Shown here piece by piece: positions 10,601 through 17,419 of a stretch of DNA of 64,000 nucleotides. Location of the stretch: contig NZ_LMDC01000027.1 of the NCBI RefSeq assembly GCF_001425705.1, forward strand, positions 313,515-377,514. Reading direction: 5' to 3'. Source of the stretch: Pelomonas sp. Root1217 (lineage in GTDB: Bacteria > Pseudomonadota > Gammaproteobacteria > Burkholderiales > Burkholderiaceae_C). The notes beneath the pieces are model-generated. The model did no database searches and was not told where the DNA came from. It was given only the letters and a program-made list of their open reading frames with translations. The position numbers were made by a program, and so were the translations under genes. Position 1 is the first letter of the stretch. Each line of letters starts with the position of its first letter.

Positions 10601-11230
10601 GTTCCACAGGTGCAGGCCCCAGGCGGCGTAGCCGCTGTCGAAGCGCTTGTAGTGCACGCGCAGGGTCTTGATGTCGGGCACCGGCAGCAGCAGCGGGTTG
10701 CTCGCGTAGCTGGTGCCGTCGCCTTGCAGGCGCCAGATTTCGTTGGCGCCGGACTGCAGGGCGTAGCTCTGGTCGGCGCCGCCGTTGTCCTTGTTGTCGC
10801 CGTTGTGCAGCAGGAAGCCGACCGTGCCGCTGCCGGATGCCAACGGCACGTCGTAGTAGACGCCGAAGTCATCGCTGCCGGCGGCATTCCAGCCGCCGTT
10901 CCAGTTCGGGCTCTGGGCCGCGTTCCAGGTGTGGATCTGCCAGCCAGCGTAGTCGTCGCTCGAGCGGCGGTAGTGCACGCGCAGTGAGGTGGCCGGCGCG
11001 CCGGGTGTGGCCACGGCAGCAATCCTGGCGCGCGGCGCCTGTTGGGCGGCGGGCACGCCGGCCAGCAGTTCAACGCCGTTGCTATCGGCCGCTGCGCTGC
11101 TGACGCTGCTCATGGCGGCCTGCGGTTCGGCACTGCCGCCACCGCATCCTCCGAGCAGCGCCAGCGCGCCGATGGCCAATCCCGTGATTGCCTGTCGCGC
11201 TTGCCGCGCCCAGCCTGCCCATGCCTTCAT
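7649..11230 (-). CDS. Lipoprotein pullulanase-type alpha-1,6-glucosidase with two CBM41 domains
   Basis: 1193 residues. The start at 11230 is chosen because AAAGGAG lies 8 nt upstream and a lipoprotein signal follows (lipobox ALLGGC, Cys29). Two tandem CBM41-type starch-binding modules follow (about 70-170 and 175-315; both open with LRVHY and have WNG/GWNA aromatic motifs). Next come the N2 and CBM48-like domains, the GH13 barrel with [14 protein letters not shown] (nucleophile Asp about 790), GEGWNFGEV (acid/base Glu about 822) and ENHDN (about 953), and a C-terminal beta domain. It should debranch alpha-glucan while tethered to a membrane. It is about 60% like the enzyme at 2859-5657 over the shared part by eye. 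Two operator-like dyads lie upstream. Confidence 0.94.
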   Translation of the reverse strand: MKAWAGWARQARQAITGLAIGALALLGGCGGGSAEPQAAMSSVSSAAADSNGVELLAGVPAAQQAPRARIAAVATPGAPATSLRVHYRRSSDDYAGWQIHTWNAAQSPNWNGGWNAAGSDDFGVYYDVPLASGSGTVGFLLHNGDNKDNGGADQSYALQSGANEIWRLQGDGTSYASNPLLLPVPDIKTLRVHYKRFDSGYAAWGLHLWNGSGLNAPALPAGVNIENWGQPVPLNAMPGYAASDGEVVFDIPVLNPQGDVNRKALEFIIHGMPPNENDKDGRNDNIHVEYAALNIQNQVGQIWLVERDATVYTAPPDLRSVSSTDARAVWLNKSLVKWPRIATSSPVRLYYSATGQISVGLDEPVQGADGYITLDTFTGSVPAADALRFKYVASGTVFSVRAADIARLPSLHQQQLVLVQEDANGKVQNATTAQIAGALDDLYAAANDVPDLGAVASNGSTSFKLWAPTAQNVSLVLTTSLGNSGLTRTTTEPMARDAATGVWSLTKQGHLQGATYRYQVQVFVKGTGLVKNLVTDPYSLGLTLGSQQSVVMDLQAQATKPNGWDQSAPPNTVSAPSDLSIYELHVRDFSINDATVPAAKRGKYLAFTESQSNGMKHLAALASAGLTDVHLLPVFDIASVNEKGCVTPSPSGAPDSDSQQATVAATAGTDCFNWGYDPLQFSTPEGSYASNANDPVARVVEFRRMVQALNAAGLRVGMDVVFNHTTSSGQNANSVLDKVVPGYYYRLNATGGIERSTCCENTAAENLMMAKLMIDSAVTWTRDYHVSSLRFDIMGHHPRAVIEALKARVEAAAGRKVQIVGEGWNFGEVANGARFVQAEMLSLNGSGIGSFNPLMRDAVRGGGCCDSGNALVANQGYVNGFFYDSNASASGQSRGELMWFADRLKASLAGSIRSFQMQTSWDANLRLDQIDVGGIPAGWVLEPGEVVNYMENHDNLTLFDNNVFRLPTNTSHEDRARVQILASAINAFSQGVAYFHAGVDTLRSKSLDKNSYDSGDWFNRLDWSYADNNFGVGLPPARDNQDNWNLERPLLTTALIKPTSADITWTRDAFRDLLRIRKSTTLLRLRTADDIKARLSFLNTGSAQEPTVLVGRVDGAGYAGANFDELVYLINVDKTAKQLILPTLAGHALQLHPVHTAATAADQRARQASFDSASGSFNVPARTAVVFVVRSSN

Positions 11231-11263
11231 GTCGTGCACTCCTTTGAAGTGCACGGATGCTAG

Positions 11264-11278
11264 TGAAGTAAAACTACA
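11264..11278. promoter_or_regulatory. Operator-like dyad, site 3 of 4
   Basis: TGAAGTAAAACTACA fits the dyad TGTAGT-N3-ACTACA with a single mismatch, the best of the four copies. It lies 33 bp upstream of the lipoprotein debranching-enzyme start, a position similar to site 2 before the other debranching gene. Confidence 0.6.
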
Positions 11279-11372
11279 TAAGAAAGATGGTGAAATCCCG
11301 AGGAGAAATTCACGAGGTCCCAGTATTCAAGCGTGATTTGCCATGTAGCTAGTCAGTCTTATTGGATGGATT

Positions 11373-11387
11373 GGTAGTTTTATTTCA
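11373..11387. promoter_or_regulatory. Operator-like dyad, site 4 of 4
   Basis: GGTAGTTTTATTTCA fits the dyad with three mismatches and shares 13 of 14 bases with the reverse complement of site 3 over GTAGTTTTACTTCA. The 109-bp spacing to site 3 would allow looping. It also lies 132 bp upstream of the rightward lipoprotein gene at 11520, which might therefore be co-regulated. Confidence 0.5.
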
Positions 11388-11519
11388 GCTATGGCGTCTT
11401 GAGTCTGGAGGGGAACGAAAGATGTGACGGCAGAGGAAATCGTGCGGATGACTCACGACATGCGGGCAGCGCAGGACTAAGCTTCAACCAGGAGACTGCA
11501 GCGAGAGCAGGGAACTGCC

Positions 11520-12737
11520 ATGAACAAGATCCGTACCTTGAGCGCCGCCCTGGCCCTGATCGCCACGGCGGCCGGGCTGAGCGGCTGCGCCATCGAAACC
11601 AGGCCACCGCCGCGCACCGATGTCTTCATCGATTCCGCGTTCAAGCCGCCCAGCGTCCACGTCGATGCGCAGGAGGCGCTGGCGCTGAGCCCGGCGATGA
11701 AGCGCTTCGCCGAGAAAGAGATGGCCAGCGAGATCCGCAACAAAGGTCTGCGCGATGGCCTCATCGACGCCCTCTACACCAAGGGCCGGCTGCAGCTGGA
11801 CTACGACGCCGAGACCACCCGCACGGCAGCCGAGGCCTTCGAGGCCAAGCGTGGCAACTGCATGTCGCTGGTGCTGATGACGGCGGCCTTCGCGCGCCAC
11901 CTGAACCTGCCGGTGCGCTTCAACAGCGTCTTCCTGGAAGAGAGCTGGACCCGCTCCAACAACATCTTCTTCGTCGCCGGCCACGTCAACATCAGCCTGG
12001 CCCGGCCGCTGGCCGTCGGCCGCGCAGCCGTCTTCGGTGACCCGGAGTTGCTGACCATCGACTTCCTGCCGCCCGACCAGGTGCGCGGCCATCGCGGCCG
12101 GGTCGTCGACGAGTCCACCATCCTGGCGATGTTCCTGAACAACCGGGCCGCGGAGGCGCTGACGGTGGGCAAGGTCGACGACGCCTACTGGTGGGCGCGC
12201 GAGGCCATCCGCACCGATGCGCGTTGGTTGTCGGCCTATAACACGCTGGCCGTGCTTTACCGCCGCAAGGGGCTGCTGGACCGTGCCGAGGCGACGCTGC
12301 GCCTGGTGCTGGACCGCGAGCCGCTCAACACGCAGGCGATGTCCAACCTGGTCTTGGTGCTCAGTGACACCGGTCGCCGGGAGGAGGCTCTGGTCTATTC
12401 CAACCAGCTCGCCCAGATCCAGCCCATTGCGCCCTACAAGTTCTTCGACGAGGGCCTGGCGGCCATGCGGGCGGGCGAATACGCGGCCGCCCGCCAGCTG
12501 TTCCGCAAGGAATTGGCGCGAGCTGCCTATGTGCCGGAGTTCCATTTCTGGCTGGGCCTGGCCAACTACGGCATGGGCGATGTGTCGGGTGCGCGCGGCG
12601 AGATCGCCAAGGCGCTGGAGAACAGTGCGACGGTGAAGGACCGCGAGATGTATGGTGCCAAGCTGGCCTGGCTGAACGAGATCCGCGAGCAGCAGCGCCA
12701 GCAGCGCATACCGATCCGAGGGCCGGCGGGATCCTAG
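11520..12737 (+). CDS. Lipoprotein with transglutaminase-like and TPR regions
   Basis: 405 residues with a lipoprotein signal (LSGC, Cys23). Residues 95-190 resemble a transglutaminase-like cysteine peptidase fold: candidate Cys in RGNCMSLVLMTAAFARHLNLP (Cys at about 117), His in VAGHVN and Asp in LTIDFLP. Residues about 225-390 are TPR-like helical pairs (AYNTLAVLYRRKGLLDRAE, AMSNLVLVLSDTGRREEAL, FHFWLGLANYGMGDVSGA). It is probably a periplasmic or outer-membrane scaffold with a protease-like or inactive domain. It lies divergent from the debranching enzyme. The substrate is unknown. Proteins of this layout occur in other Proteobacteria without a described role. Confidence 0.8.
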   Translation: MNKIRTLSAALALIATAAGLSGCAIETRPPPRTDVFIDSAFKPPSVHVDAQEALALSPAMKRFAEKEMASEIRNKGLRDGLIDALYTKGRLQLDYDAETTRTAAEAFEAKRGNCMSLVLMTAAFARHLNLPVRFNSVFLEESWTRSNNIFFVAGHVNISLARPLAVGRAAVFGDPELLTIDFLPPDQVRGHRGRVVDESTILAMFLNNRAAEALTVGKVDDAYWWAREAIRTDARWLSAYNTLAVLYRRKGLLDRAEATLRLVLDREPLNTQAMSNLVLVLSDTGRREEALVYSNQLAQIQPIAPYKFFDEGLAAMRAGEYAAARQLFRKELARAAYVPEFHFWLGLANYGMGDVSGARGEIAKALENSATVKDREMYGAKLAWLNEIREQQRQQRIPIRGPAGS

Positions 12738-12759
12738 ATCTGCGGCGGCCCGTACCGGG

Positions 12760-13086
12760 TCAGATCGGAAGGAGCCCGTGCCGGGCCCGGGCCCGGGCGC
12801 AGGCCTCGTCGCCAATCCCCATGGGCGCGCGCTCGCCGAACTCGCGGCAGGGCGAAGGCCGCCATTCATGGATGCCGCAGCTGGCCTTCACGCCCACCTT
12901 GCCGCTGAGCGCTGCGCAGCGCGGCTGGGCATGGTCGGTGCCGCGCATGCGCACCAGGCGCCCCGCCAGCTCCACCGCCAGGCCGTCGGGCACGCGGCCG
13001 CCTTCGCTCTCCAGTTCGCTGCGGTCGAAGTCGACCCGAAAGCTCGCGCAGCAGGCGCCGCAGCTCAAACAGGGGTTGTCACTCAT
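12760..13086 (-). CDS. YkgJ-family zinc/iron-chelating cysteine-cluster protein
   Basis: 108 residues from the ATG at 13086. Cysteines in CLSCGACCASFRVDF at the N-terminus, with further Cys in PRCAAL, ASCGIHEWRPSPCREF and DEACARAR, match the CxxCxxCC family (PF03692), thought to bind a metal cluster. Cytoplasmic, no signal. It is convergent with the TPR lipoprotein gene and divergent from the cupredoxin gene, 58 bp apart. Length is usual for the short form. Function of the family is not settled. Confidence 0.85.
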   Translation of the reverse strand: MSDNPCLSCGACCASFRVDFDRSELESEGGRVPDGLAVELAGRLVRMRGTDHAQPRCAALSGKVGVKASCGIHEWRPSPCREFGERAPMGIGDEACARARARHGLLPI

Positions 13087-13144
13087 CCAGCCAGTGTAGG
13101 CACCGGTGAGACACTGGATCGACCCCAGCTCATCCCAGCCCACC

Positions 13145-13816
13145 ATGCGCGCATTCCTTGGCACCCTCCTGCTGCTGGCCGCCGCCGCAGCCCAGGCCGC
13201 GGATCTGACCGTCACGGTGATGGATCGCAACGGCAAGCCACTGGCCGACGCCGTCGTGCTGGTCGACAGTGCGGTACAGGGCCAGCGGCCGACCACGGTG
13301 ATGGAGGCGACCATCGTGCAGGAAAAGCTGCGCTTCGTGCCCACGGTCAGCGTCGTTGGCCTGGGCGCCAAGGTCAGCTTCAGCAACCTGGACAGCTGGG
13401 ACCACCACGTCATCCTCGGCTTGATGGGGGCCGGTGGCGTCTACGTTGACCCGGGCCAAAACACCCAGTTCCGACTCGCCGGCCGCGTTGGCACCAAGCC
13501 ACCGGCCGCTGACAGCAAGGTGTTGAGCCAGCCCGGCGCCTATCTGCTGGGCTGCCACATCCACGGCTCCATGCGCGGCCACATCTACGTGGCCGACACG
13601 CCCTGGGCCAAGCTCGGCGGCGAGGACGGCAAGGCCGTGCTGCAAGGCCTGCCGGAAGGCCCGGCGCGGGTGCGCATCTGGCACCCCGACCAGCTCGTCG
13701 AAGGTGCGCCGACGGACGTCAAGATCGCTGCCAGCGGGGGCGCGGTGACGATCACCACGCAGATTGCTCCGGCGCGCAAGAAGCGCCCCGCGGGCGACCC
13801 TTATTTCGGCGGCTGA
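13145..13816 (+). CDS. Exported cupredoxin-like (plastocyanin/methylamine-utilisation type) protein
   Basis: 223 residues from the ATG at 13145, followed by a signal peptide (MRAFLGTLLLLAAAAAQA). The mature protein has an N-terminal beta domain with the SFSNLD...DHHVI stretch and a type-1 copper loop GCHIHGSMRGHIYV that supplies Cys, His and Met ligands, with His in DHHVI as the first ligand. A C-terminal carboxypeptidase-regulatory-like segment follows (LPEGPARVRIWHPDQL). It likely carries electrons or copper in the periplasm. It is often annotated methylamine utilisation protein, but no mau genes are nearby. Confidence 0.8.
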   Translation: MRAFLGTLLLLAAAAAQAADLTVTVMDRNGKPLADAVVLVDSAVQGQRPTTVMEATIVQEKLRFVPTVSVVGLGAKVSFSNLDSWDHHVILGLMGAGGVYVDPGQNTQFRLAGRVGTKPPAADSKVLSQPGAYLLGCHIHGSMRGHIYVADTPWAKLGGEDGKAVLQGLPEGPARVRIWHPDQLVEGAPTDVKIAASGGAVTITTQIAPARKKRPAGDPYFGG

Positions 13817-13824
13817 ACCGAGGC

Positions 13825-14067
13825 TCAGTGGGCGAAGGGATTCGCCGTCGCGAACCACAGGCCGATGCCGGTGGCGATGATGAAGGCGCCGTCGGTCACG
13901 CCCACCGCCAGGAAGTACTTGGTCTGCAGCTCGGGTGCCAGCTCGGGCTGGCGCGCCATGCCTTCCAGCAGTTTCATGCTGGCCAGGCCGATGCCCAGGC
14001 AGGAGCCAAAGGCGGGAATGCCGATCAGCAGCGCGACGGCGAGGGGCAGGACATCAAAGGCGGGCAT
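13825..14067 (-). CDS. Orphan ATP synthase subunit c-like proteolipid
   Basis: 80 residues forming two membrane helices (about 7-30 and 50-72) joined by the polar loop ARQPEL, as in F0 subunit c. The ion-binding carboxylate is Asp in AVGVTDGAFII. The family's ring-packing glycines (GIPAFGSCLGIGLA) and the ending ANPF are kept. There are no other atp genes in the window; neighbours are a cupredoxin and Hsp20 genes, so this is likely an extra copy beside the normal atp operon. Several positions differ from typical betaproteobacterial AtpE (Ser-Cys in helix 1, Thr before Asp). Whether it enters an ATP synthase ring is unknown. Confidence 0.85.
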   Translation of the reverse strand: MPAFDVLPLAVALLIGIPAFGSCLGIGLASMKLLEGMARQPELAPELQTKYFLAVGVTDGAFIIATGIGLWFATANPFAH

Positions 14068-14111
14068 CGTGGGCTCCTGGTGTGTTGATGCCAGGAAGTC
14101 TGATGCCCGGC

Positions 14112-14154
14112 CCGCGGCGCGTCGATGACCTCACAGGTCATTGAAGCGCCGCGG
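14112..14154. other. Perfect double stem-loop between hsp20 and the atpE-like gene
   Basis: Outer arms CCGCGGCGC (14112-14120) and GCGCCGCGG (14146-14154) pair perfectly; inner arms ATGACCT (14125-14131) and AGGTCAT (14135-14141) pair around a 3-nt loop. It follows the hsp20 stop on the minus strand but has no T-tract, so it may be an mRNA 3' stabiliser or a factor-dependent terminator. Confidence 0.5.
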
Positions 14155-14164
14155 TGCAACGGCC

Positions 14165-14572
14165 TCAGGCGGCCGACACCTCGATGCGTCGCGGCTGCGC
14201 ATGCGCCTGCTTGGGAATGCGCAGCTTCAGCACGCCATCCTTGAGCTGGGCCTCGATGTGCGAGGCGTCAAGCTCGCGGCTGAGCGTGAAGGAGCGGCGG
14301 TAGCGCGGCAGGCGGACCTCGGCATAGACCGCCTCCAAGCCGCCCGGGGTCGCCGCGTCCACGGCGCCTTCGATGTGCAGCGTGTCGGCTTCCACGCGCA
14401 GCTCGAGCTGATCGCGAGTCACGCCGGGCAGGTCGGCTAGCAGCGTGATGCCCGTGTCGTCCTCGCTGACGTCCACGCGCGGCACCATCGCCCGCGTCGG
14501 TTCGTTGTCAGCGCCCTGGCGGGCGGGTGAGCGGTCACGGCCGGTGTCGGTTTGAACAGCGTTGGTGTTCAT
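14165..14572 (-). CDS. Hsp20 small heat-shock protein (second of tandem pair)
   Basis: 135 residues from the ATG at 14572, supported by AAGGAG 6 nt upstream. The alpha-crystallin domain spans about residues 35-130 (VDVSEDDTGITLLADLPGV, then the L-x-I/V tail motif in DGVLKLRIPK). It should hold unfolding proteins in the cytoplasm and form oligomers. The start lies 20 bp after the stop of another Hsp20 gene, so both probably share the sigma-32-like promoter at 15089-15117. The two proteins are clearly different (roughly one third identical by eye), as in the class A/B pairs of other bacteria. Confidence 0.93.
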   Translation of the reverse strand: MNTNAVQTDTGRDRSPARQGADNEPTRAMVPRVDVSEDDTGITLLADLPGVTRDQLELRVEADTLHIEGAVDAATPGGLEAVYAEVRLPRYRRSFTLSRELDASHIEAQLKDGVLKLRIPKQAHAQPRRIEVSAA

Positions 14573-14592
14573 GTGGGTCTCCTTGGCTCGGT

Positions 14593-15039
14593 TCACTGGA
14601 TGGCGATACGCCGCGGCTGGGCTTCGGCCAGGCGGGCCACGCTGACGCGCAACACGCCGTCGCGGTAGCTGGCCTTGACCTGCGACGCGTCGGCGTCATC
14701 CGGCAGGTTGACGGCGCGGCGGAAGTTGCCGCTGAAGCGTTCGCGGCTGTAGCTGCGGGCGCCGCCGTCCCGCGCCGGGGCGGCGCGTTCGCCGGAGATG
14801 CTCAGCACGCCGCGGTCGACGGTCACGTCAAGCTTCGAGGCATCCAGCCCCGGCGCGAAGGCATAGACCTCCACGCTGGTCGGCGTGTTGCCCACGTTGA
14901 TGGCGGGGAAGGCGCCGGGCGCCACCGAGCGGATGCTGGACGGCGCGCTCAGGCCGCTGAAGTGCTCATCGAACTCGCGCTGCAGGCGGTCGAAGTCGGA
15001 GAAGAAGCTGGAAGGAAAAGTCCAGAGTGACGAGTACAT
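14593..15039 (-). CDS. Hsp20 small heat-shock protein (first of tandem pair)
   Basis: 148 residues. The alpha-crystallin domain spans about 40-145 (INVGNTPTSVEVYAFAPGLD, SGERAAP, then DGVLRVSVAR). The N-terminal arm is aromatic (MYSSLWTFPSSFFSDFDRL), typical of oligomer-forming Hsp20. The start is supported by AAAGGAGG 6 nt upstream. A sigma-32-like promoter and a short leader hairpin precede it. It probably co-assembles with, or complements, the second Hsp20 encoded downstream. Confidence 0.94.
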   Translation of the reverse strand: MYSSLWTFPSSFFSDFDRLQREFDEHFSGLSAPSSIRSVAPGAFPAINVGNTPTSVEVYAFAPGLDASKLDVTVDRGVLSISGERAAPARDGGARSYSRERFSGNFRRAVNLPDDADASQVKASYRDGVLRVSVARLAEAQPRRIAIQ

Positions 15040-15060
15040 GCAAGCCTCCTTTCAAGTCGA

Positions 15061-15082
15061 GATGCCCGGACGGGCGGGCATC
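15061..15082 (-). other. Leader hairpin of the hsp20 transcript
   Basis: GATGCCCG and CGGGCATC pair perfectly (8 bp, 6-nt loop). Given the promoter at 15089-15117, it would sit at or near the very 5' end of the mRNA, about 20 nt before the ribosome binding site. It does not cover that site, so it looks like a stability element and not a thermometer. Confidence 0.45.
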
Positions 15083-15088
15083 AGCGCC

Positions 15089-15117
15089 GAATTAGGAGCG
15101 GCTTGCGAGGTTTCAAG
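15089..15117 (-). promoter_or_regulatory. Sigma-32 (RpoH)-type heat-shock promoter of the hsp20 pair
   Basis: Read on the minus strand, CTTGAAA (15117-15111) is a perfect -35 element, followed after 14 nt by CCTAATTC (15096-15089), a fair match to the CCCCATNT -10. It lies 50 bp upstream of the first hsp20 start codon. Confidence 0.75.
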
Positions 15118-15137
15118 AGGCAGCGAAACGCGCTGTT

Positions 15138-16598
15138 TCAGCCGCCTGCCGGCTCGCGGACGACGGTGACCGTGCAGTCCGACTCGGCCACGACCTGGCC
15201 CGACACGCTGCCCAGGTAGCGCCTCAATGCCGACGCGCCGCGCGCGCCCATGACGATGTGGTCCACGCCGTTGCGGTGGGCGAAGTCGATGATGGCACCG
15301 GCTGCGTCGGGGGCTTCCAGCACGTGAAAGGTCAGCCGCCCGTCCGCCAGCGACAGCGCCTTGCTGATGGGCCGCGCCCAGTGTTTGAGCGCGATAAGCT
15401 GCTTCACGTGCAGGCTCTGGCCGTGCTGGTCAGTCAGCTCGTCGATGCCGATGCGGTTCACGCGCATCACGCTGACGCAGGCCAGCCGCGCGCCGGCTTC
15501 GGTCTGCACGATGCGGCGCACCGTTTCGCAGAGCTGGGCCAGCAGTTCGGGCGTCGCGTTGTCCACATCCACCGCCGCCATGACGATGGGGCTGCGCGCC
15601 AGTTGCTGGCCGGCCGGCGCCGCGGGCGCGGGTTCGGCGCCCAGCGCGAGGAACCAGCGCCTGAGCCGGCTCATGCTGCCGCTGACTTGCAGCTTCTCAG
15701 CGCGCGCGGTCAACGCCACGCCGGCGGGTTCGCGCAGGTCCAGCGCGAGCTGGGCGGCGCTCTGGTAGCGGCGCTCGGGCTTGACCTCCAGGCAATGCAG
15801 GATGATTTCCTGCAGCCAGGGCGGCAGCTCGGGGCGGATGACGCGCGGCGGGACGGGTTCGACGAAGAGGCGCCGGCGCAGGCCGCGCACCGAGTCCGGC
15901 TGGCCGAAAGGGCGCTCGCCCGTGGCCAGGTGATAGAGCATGACGCCCAGGGCGAACAGGTCGCTGCGAGGGTCGTTGCGCACGAACTGCACCTGCTCGG
16001 GGCTCATATAGGGCCCCGTGCCCATCGGCAGCGTGAACTCCTCTTCGAGCAGGTCGGGCAGCAGCTCGTGGCGGCTCAGGCCGAAGTCGACCAGCACGGC
16101 CGTGCCGTCGGGCCGGAACATGATGTTGCTCGGCTTGATGTCCAGGTGCACGACATGCTGGCGGTGCAGCGCGGCCAGGGCCGTGGCGACGCGGGCGCCG
16201 ATGTCGGCCACTTCCTCGGGCGGCAGCGGTGCATCGTCCAGCCGCGGGCGCAACGTGTCGCCCGGAATGCGCTCCATGACGATGAAGGCCTGGCGCGTCC
16301 AGTCACCGCGGGCGACGAAGCGCGGCACATGCGGGCCGCTGAGCTGGGGCATCAGCATCTGCTCGACCTCGAAGCCGACGATGGTGGCCGGGTCCTCGCC
16401 GCCCTTGATGCGCGGCACCTTCATCAGCAGTTCGATGTCGTCATCGGCGCTGCTGTCACCGCCCTCTACGCGGCTGACCCGCCACAGGTTGGCCATGCCG
16501 CCCTGGTGCAGGCGAGCCTCCAGCCGGAAGCCGTCCAGCACCTGGCCCGGTTCGAGTGGCGCGGGTGGGGCGGGTGGCAAGGGTGGGTTGGTGGTCAT
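15138..16598 (-). CDS. Serine/threonine protein kinase fused to a universal stress protein domain
   Basis: 486 residues. A Hanks-type kinase domain fills about 20-290: glycine-rich loop LHQGGMANLW, Lys in LLMKVP, catalytic HLDIKPSN (about 150), DFG (about 170) and the APE-like YMSPEQ. A linker leads to a universal stress protein domain (about 335-486) ending with the nucleotide-binding motif MGARGASALRRYLGSVS. There is no membrane segment, so it is cytoplasmic. The start at 16598 shares one base with the stop of the phosphoesterase gene (TGATG), so the two are coupled. The USP part could sense ATP or stress and tune the kinase; that is inference. The position beside two hsp20 genes suggests a stress role. 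Confidence 0.92.
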   Translation of the reverse strand: MTTNPPLPPAPPAPLEPGQVLDGFRLEARLHQGGMANLWRVSRVEGGDSSADDDIELLMKVPRIKGGEDPATIVGFEVEQMLMPQLSGPHVPRFVARGDWTRQAFIVMERIPGDTLRPRLDDAPLPPEEVADIGARVATALAALHRQHVVHLDIKPSNIMFRPDGTAVLVDFGLSRHELLPDLLEEEFTLPMGTGPYMSPEQVQFVRNDPRSDLFALGVMLYHLATGERPFGQPDSVRGLRRRLFVEPVPPRVIRPELPPWLQEIILHCLEVKPERRYQSAAQLALDLREPAGVALTARAEKLQVSGSMSRLRRWFLALGAEPAPAAPAGQQLARSPIVMAAVDVDNATPELLAQLCETVRRIVQTEAGARLACVSVMRVNRIGIDELTDQHGQSLHVKQLIALKHWARPISKALSLADGRLTFHVLEAPDAAGAIIDFAHRNGVDHIVMGARGASALRRYLGSVSGQVVAESDCTVTVVREPAGG

Positions 16599-17374
16599 CA
16601 CTCTCCGCGGGTGAGGCGGCCGGCCAGGCGCTCGGCGATCAGCGGCGGCAGGTCGGTTGCGCGCAGGGCCGCGACGGCCGCGTCAACGTCGTAGGCCACG
16701 CGCTGGAAGGTGATGCGGGCATCGTCCAGATCGGATTTACCGGGGTCAAGCAGCGCATAGCAGGCCGCCGGATTGCCGTCGCGCGGCTGCCCGCAGGAGC
16801 CGGGAATGACCAGCCACTGGCGATGCGCCGGCAGCGGCATGGGCACGCCGGCCACGGGCCGGAAGTCGCCCGCCTTGCCGGTGCCGGAGAGATGGAAGAG
16901 CATGGGCTCGTGCATGTGGCCGCAGACCTGGATGCGCGCCGCGCTGGCGTGCAGGCTCTTCACGGCCTCGGCGCGGCCTTGCACGTATTCCCAGCCATTG
17001 GGATCGAAGGCATTGGCATGCACGAACAGGCAATGGCCGGGCTCGCCGTGAGCCCGCAACGGCAGCCGCGCCAGGAAGCGGAGCTGGTCTTCGTTCAGCT
17101 GGGCGCGTGTCCAGTCGATGACCGCGCGGGCATCGGGGTGCATGCCCGGCGTGCCGCCATGGACCACGGCTTCATCGTGGTTGCCCTGCACGGCGATGGC
17201 GCCGTCGGTGACCAGGGCCATGACCTGTTCGACCACCCAGGCCGGGTCGGCGCCGTAGCCGACGAAGTCGCCCAGCAGCGCATAGCGCGTGGCGCCCTGG
17301 GCCCGGGCGTCCGCCAGGACGGCTTGCAGGGCCTGTTTATTGGCATGAATATCTGTGATGAAAGCCCAACGCAT
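16598..17374 (-). CDS. Metallophosphoesterase coupled to the kinase-USP gene
   Basis: 258 residues of the calcineurin-like phosphoesterase fold. Metal ligands are in DIHAN (8-12), GDFVGYG, GNHD, VHAN and GHMH, in the usual order. No signal peptide, so cytoplasmic. The family includes Ser/Thr protein phosphatases and nucleotide or cyclic-nucleotide phosphodiesterases. The coupling with a Ser/Thr kinase gene makes a protein phosphatase role attractive, but this subfamily (YfcE-like) often acts on small phosphoesters. Length is normal. Confidence 0.9.
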   Translation of the reverse strand: MRWAFITDIHANKQALQAVLADARAQGATRYALLGDFVGYGADPAWVVEQVMALVTDGAIAVQGNHDEAVVHGGTPGMHPDARAVIDWTRAQLNEDQLRFLARLPLRAHGEPGHCLFVHANAFDPNGWEYVQGRAEAVKSLHASAARIQVCGHMHEPMLFHLSGTGKAGDFRPVAGVPMPLPAHRQWLVIPGSCGQPRDGNPAACYALLDPGKSDLDDARITFQRVAYDVDAAVAALRATDLPPLIAERLAGRLTRGE

Positions 17375-17419
17375 GGGCCGCAGCTTGCCACGAAGCGCTG
17401 ACGCCGGCCCAACACCGGG

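Noticed and set aside
15040-15088. ROSE-type RNA thermometer before hsp20
   Set aside because: The leader after the predicted start is about 45 nt and the only stem does not pair with AAAGGAGG.
15258-16694. 478-codon frame opposite the kinase-USP gene
   Set aside because: Sense strand has complete kinase motifs; the antisense product has none.
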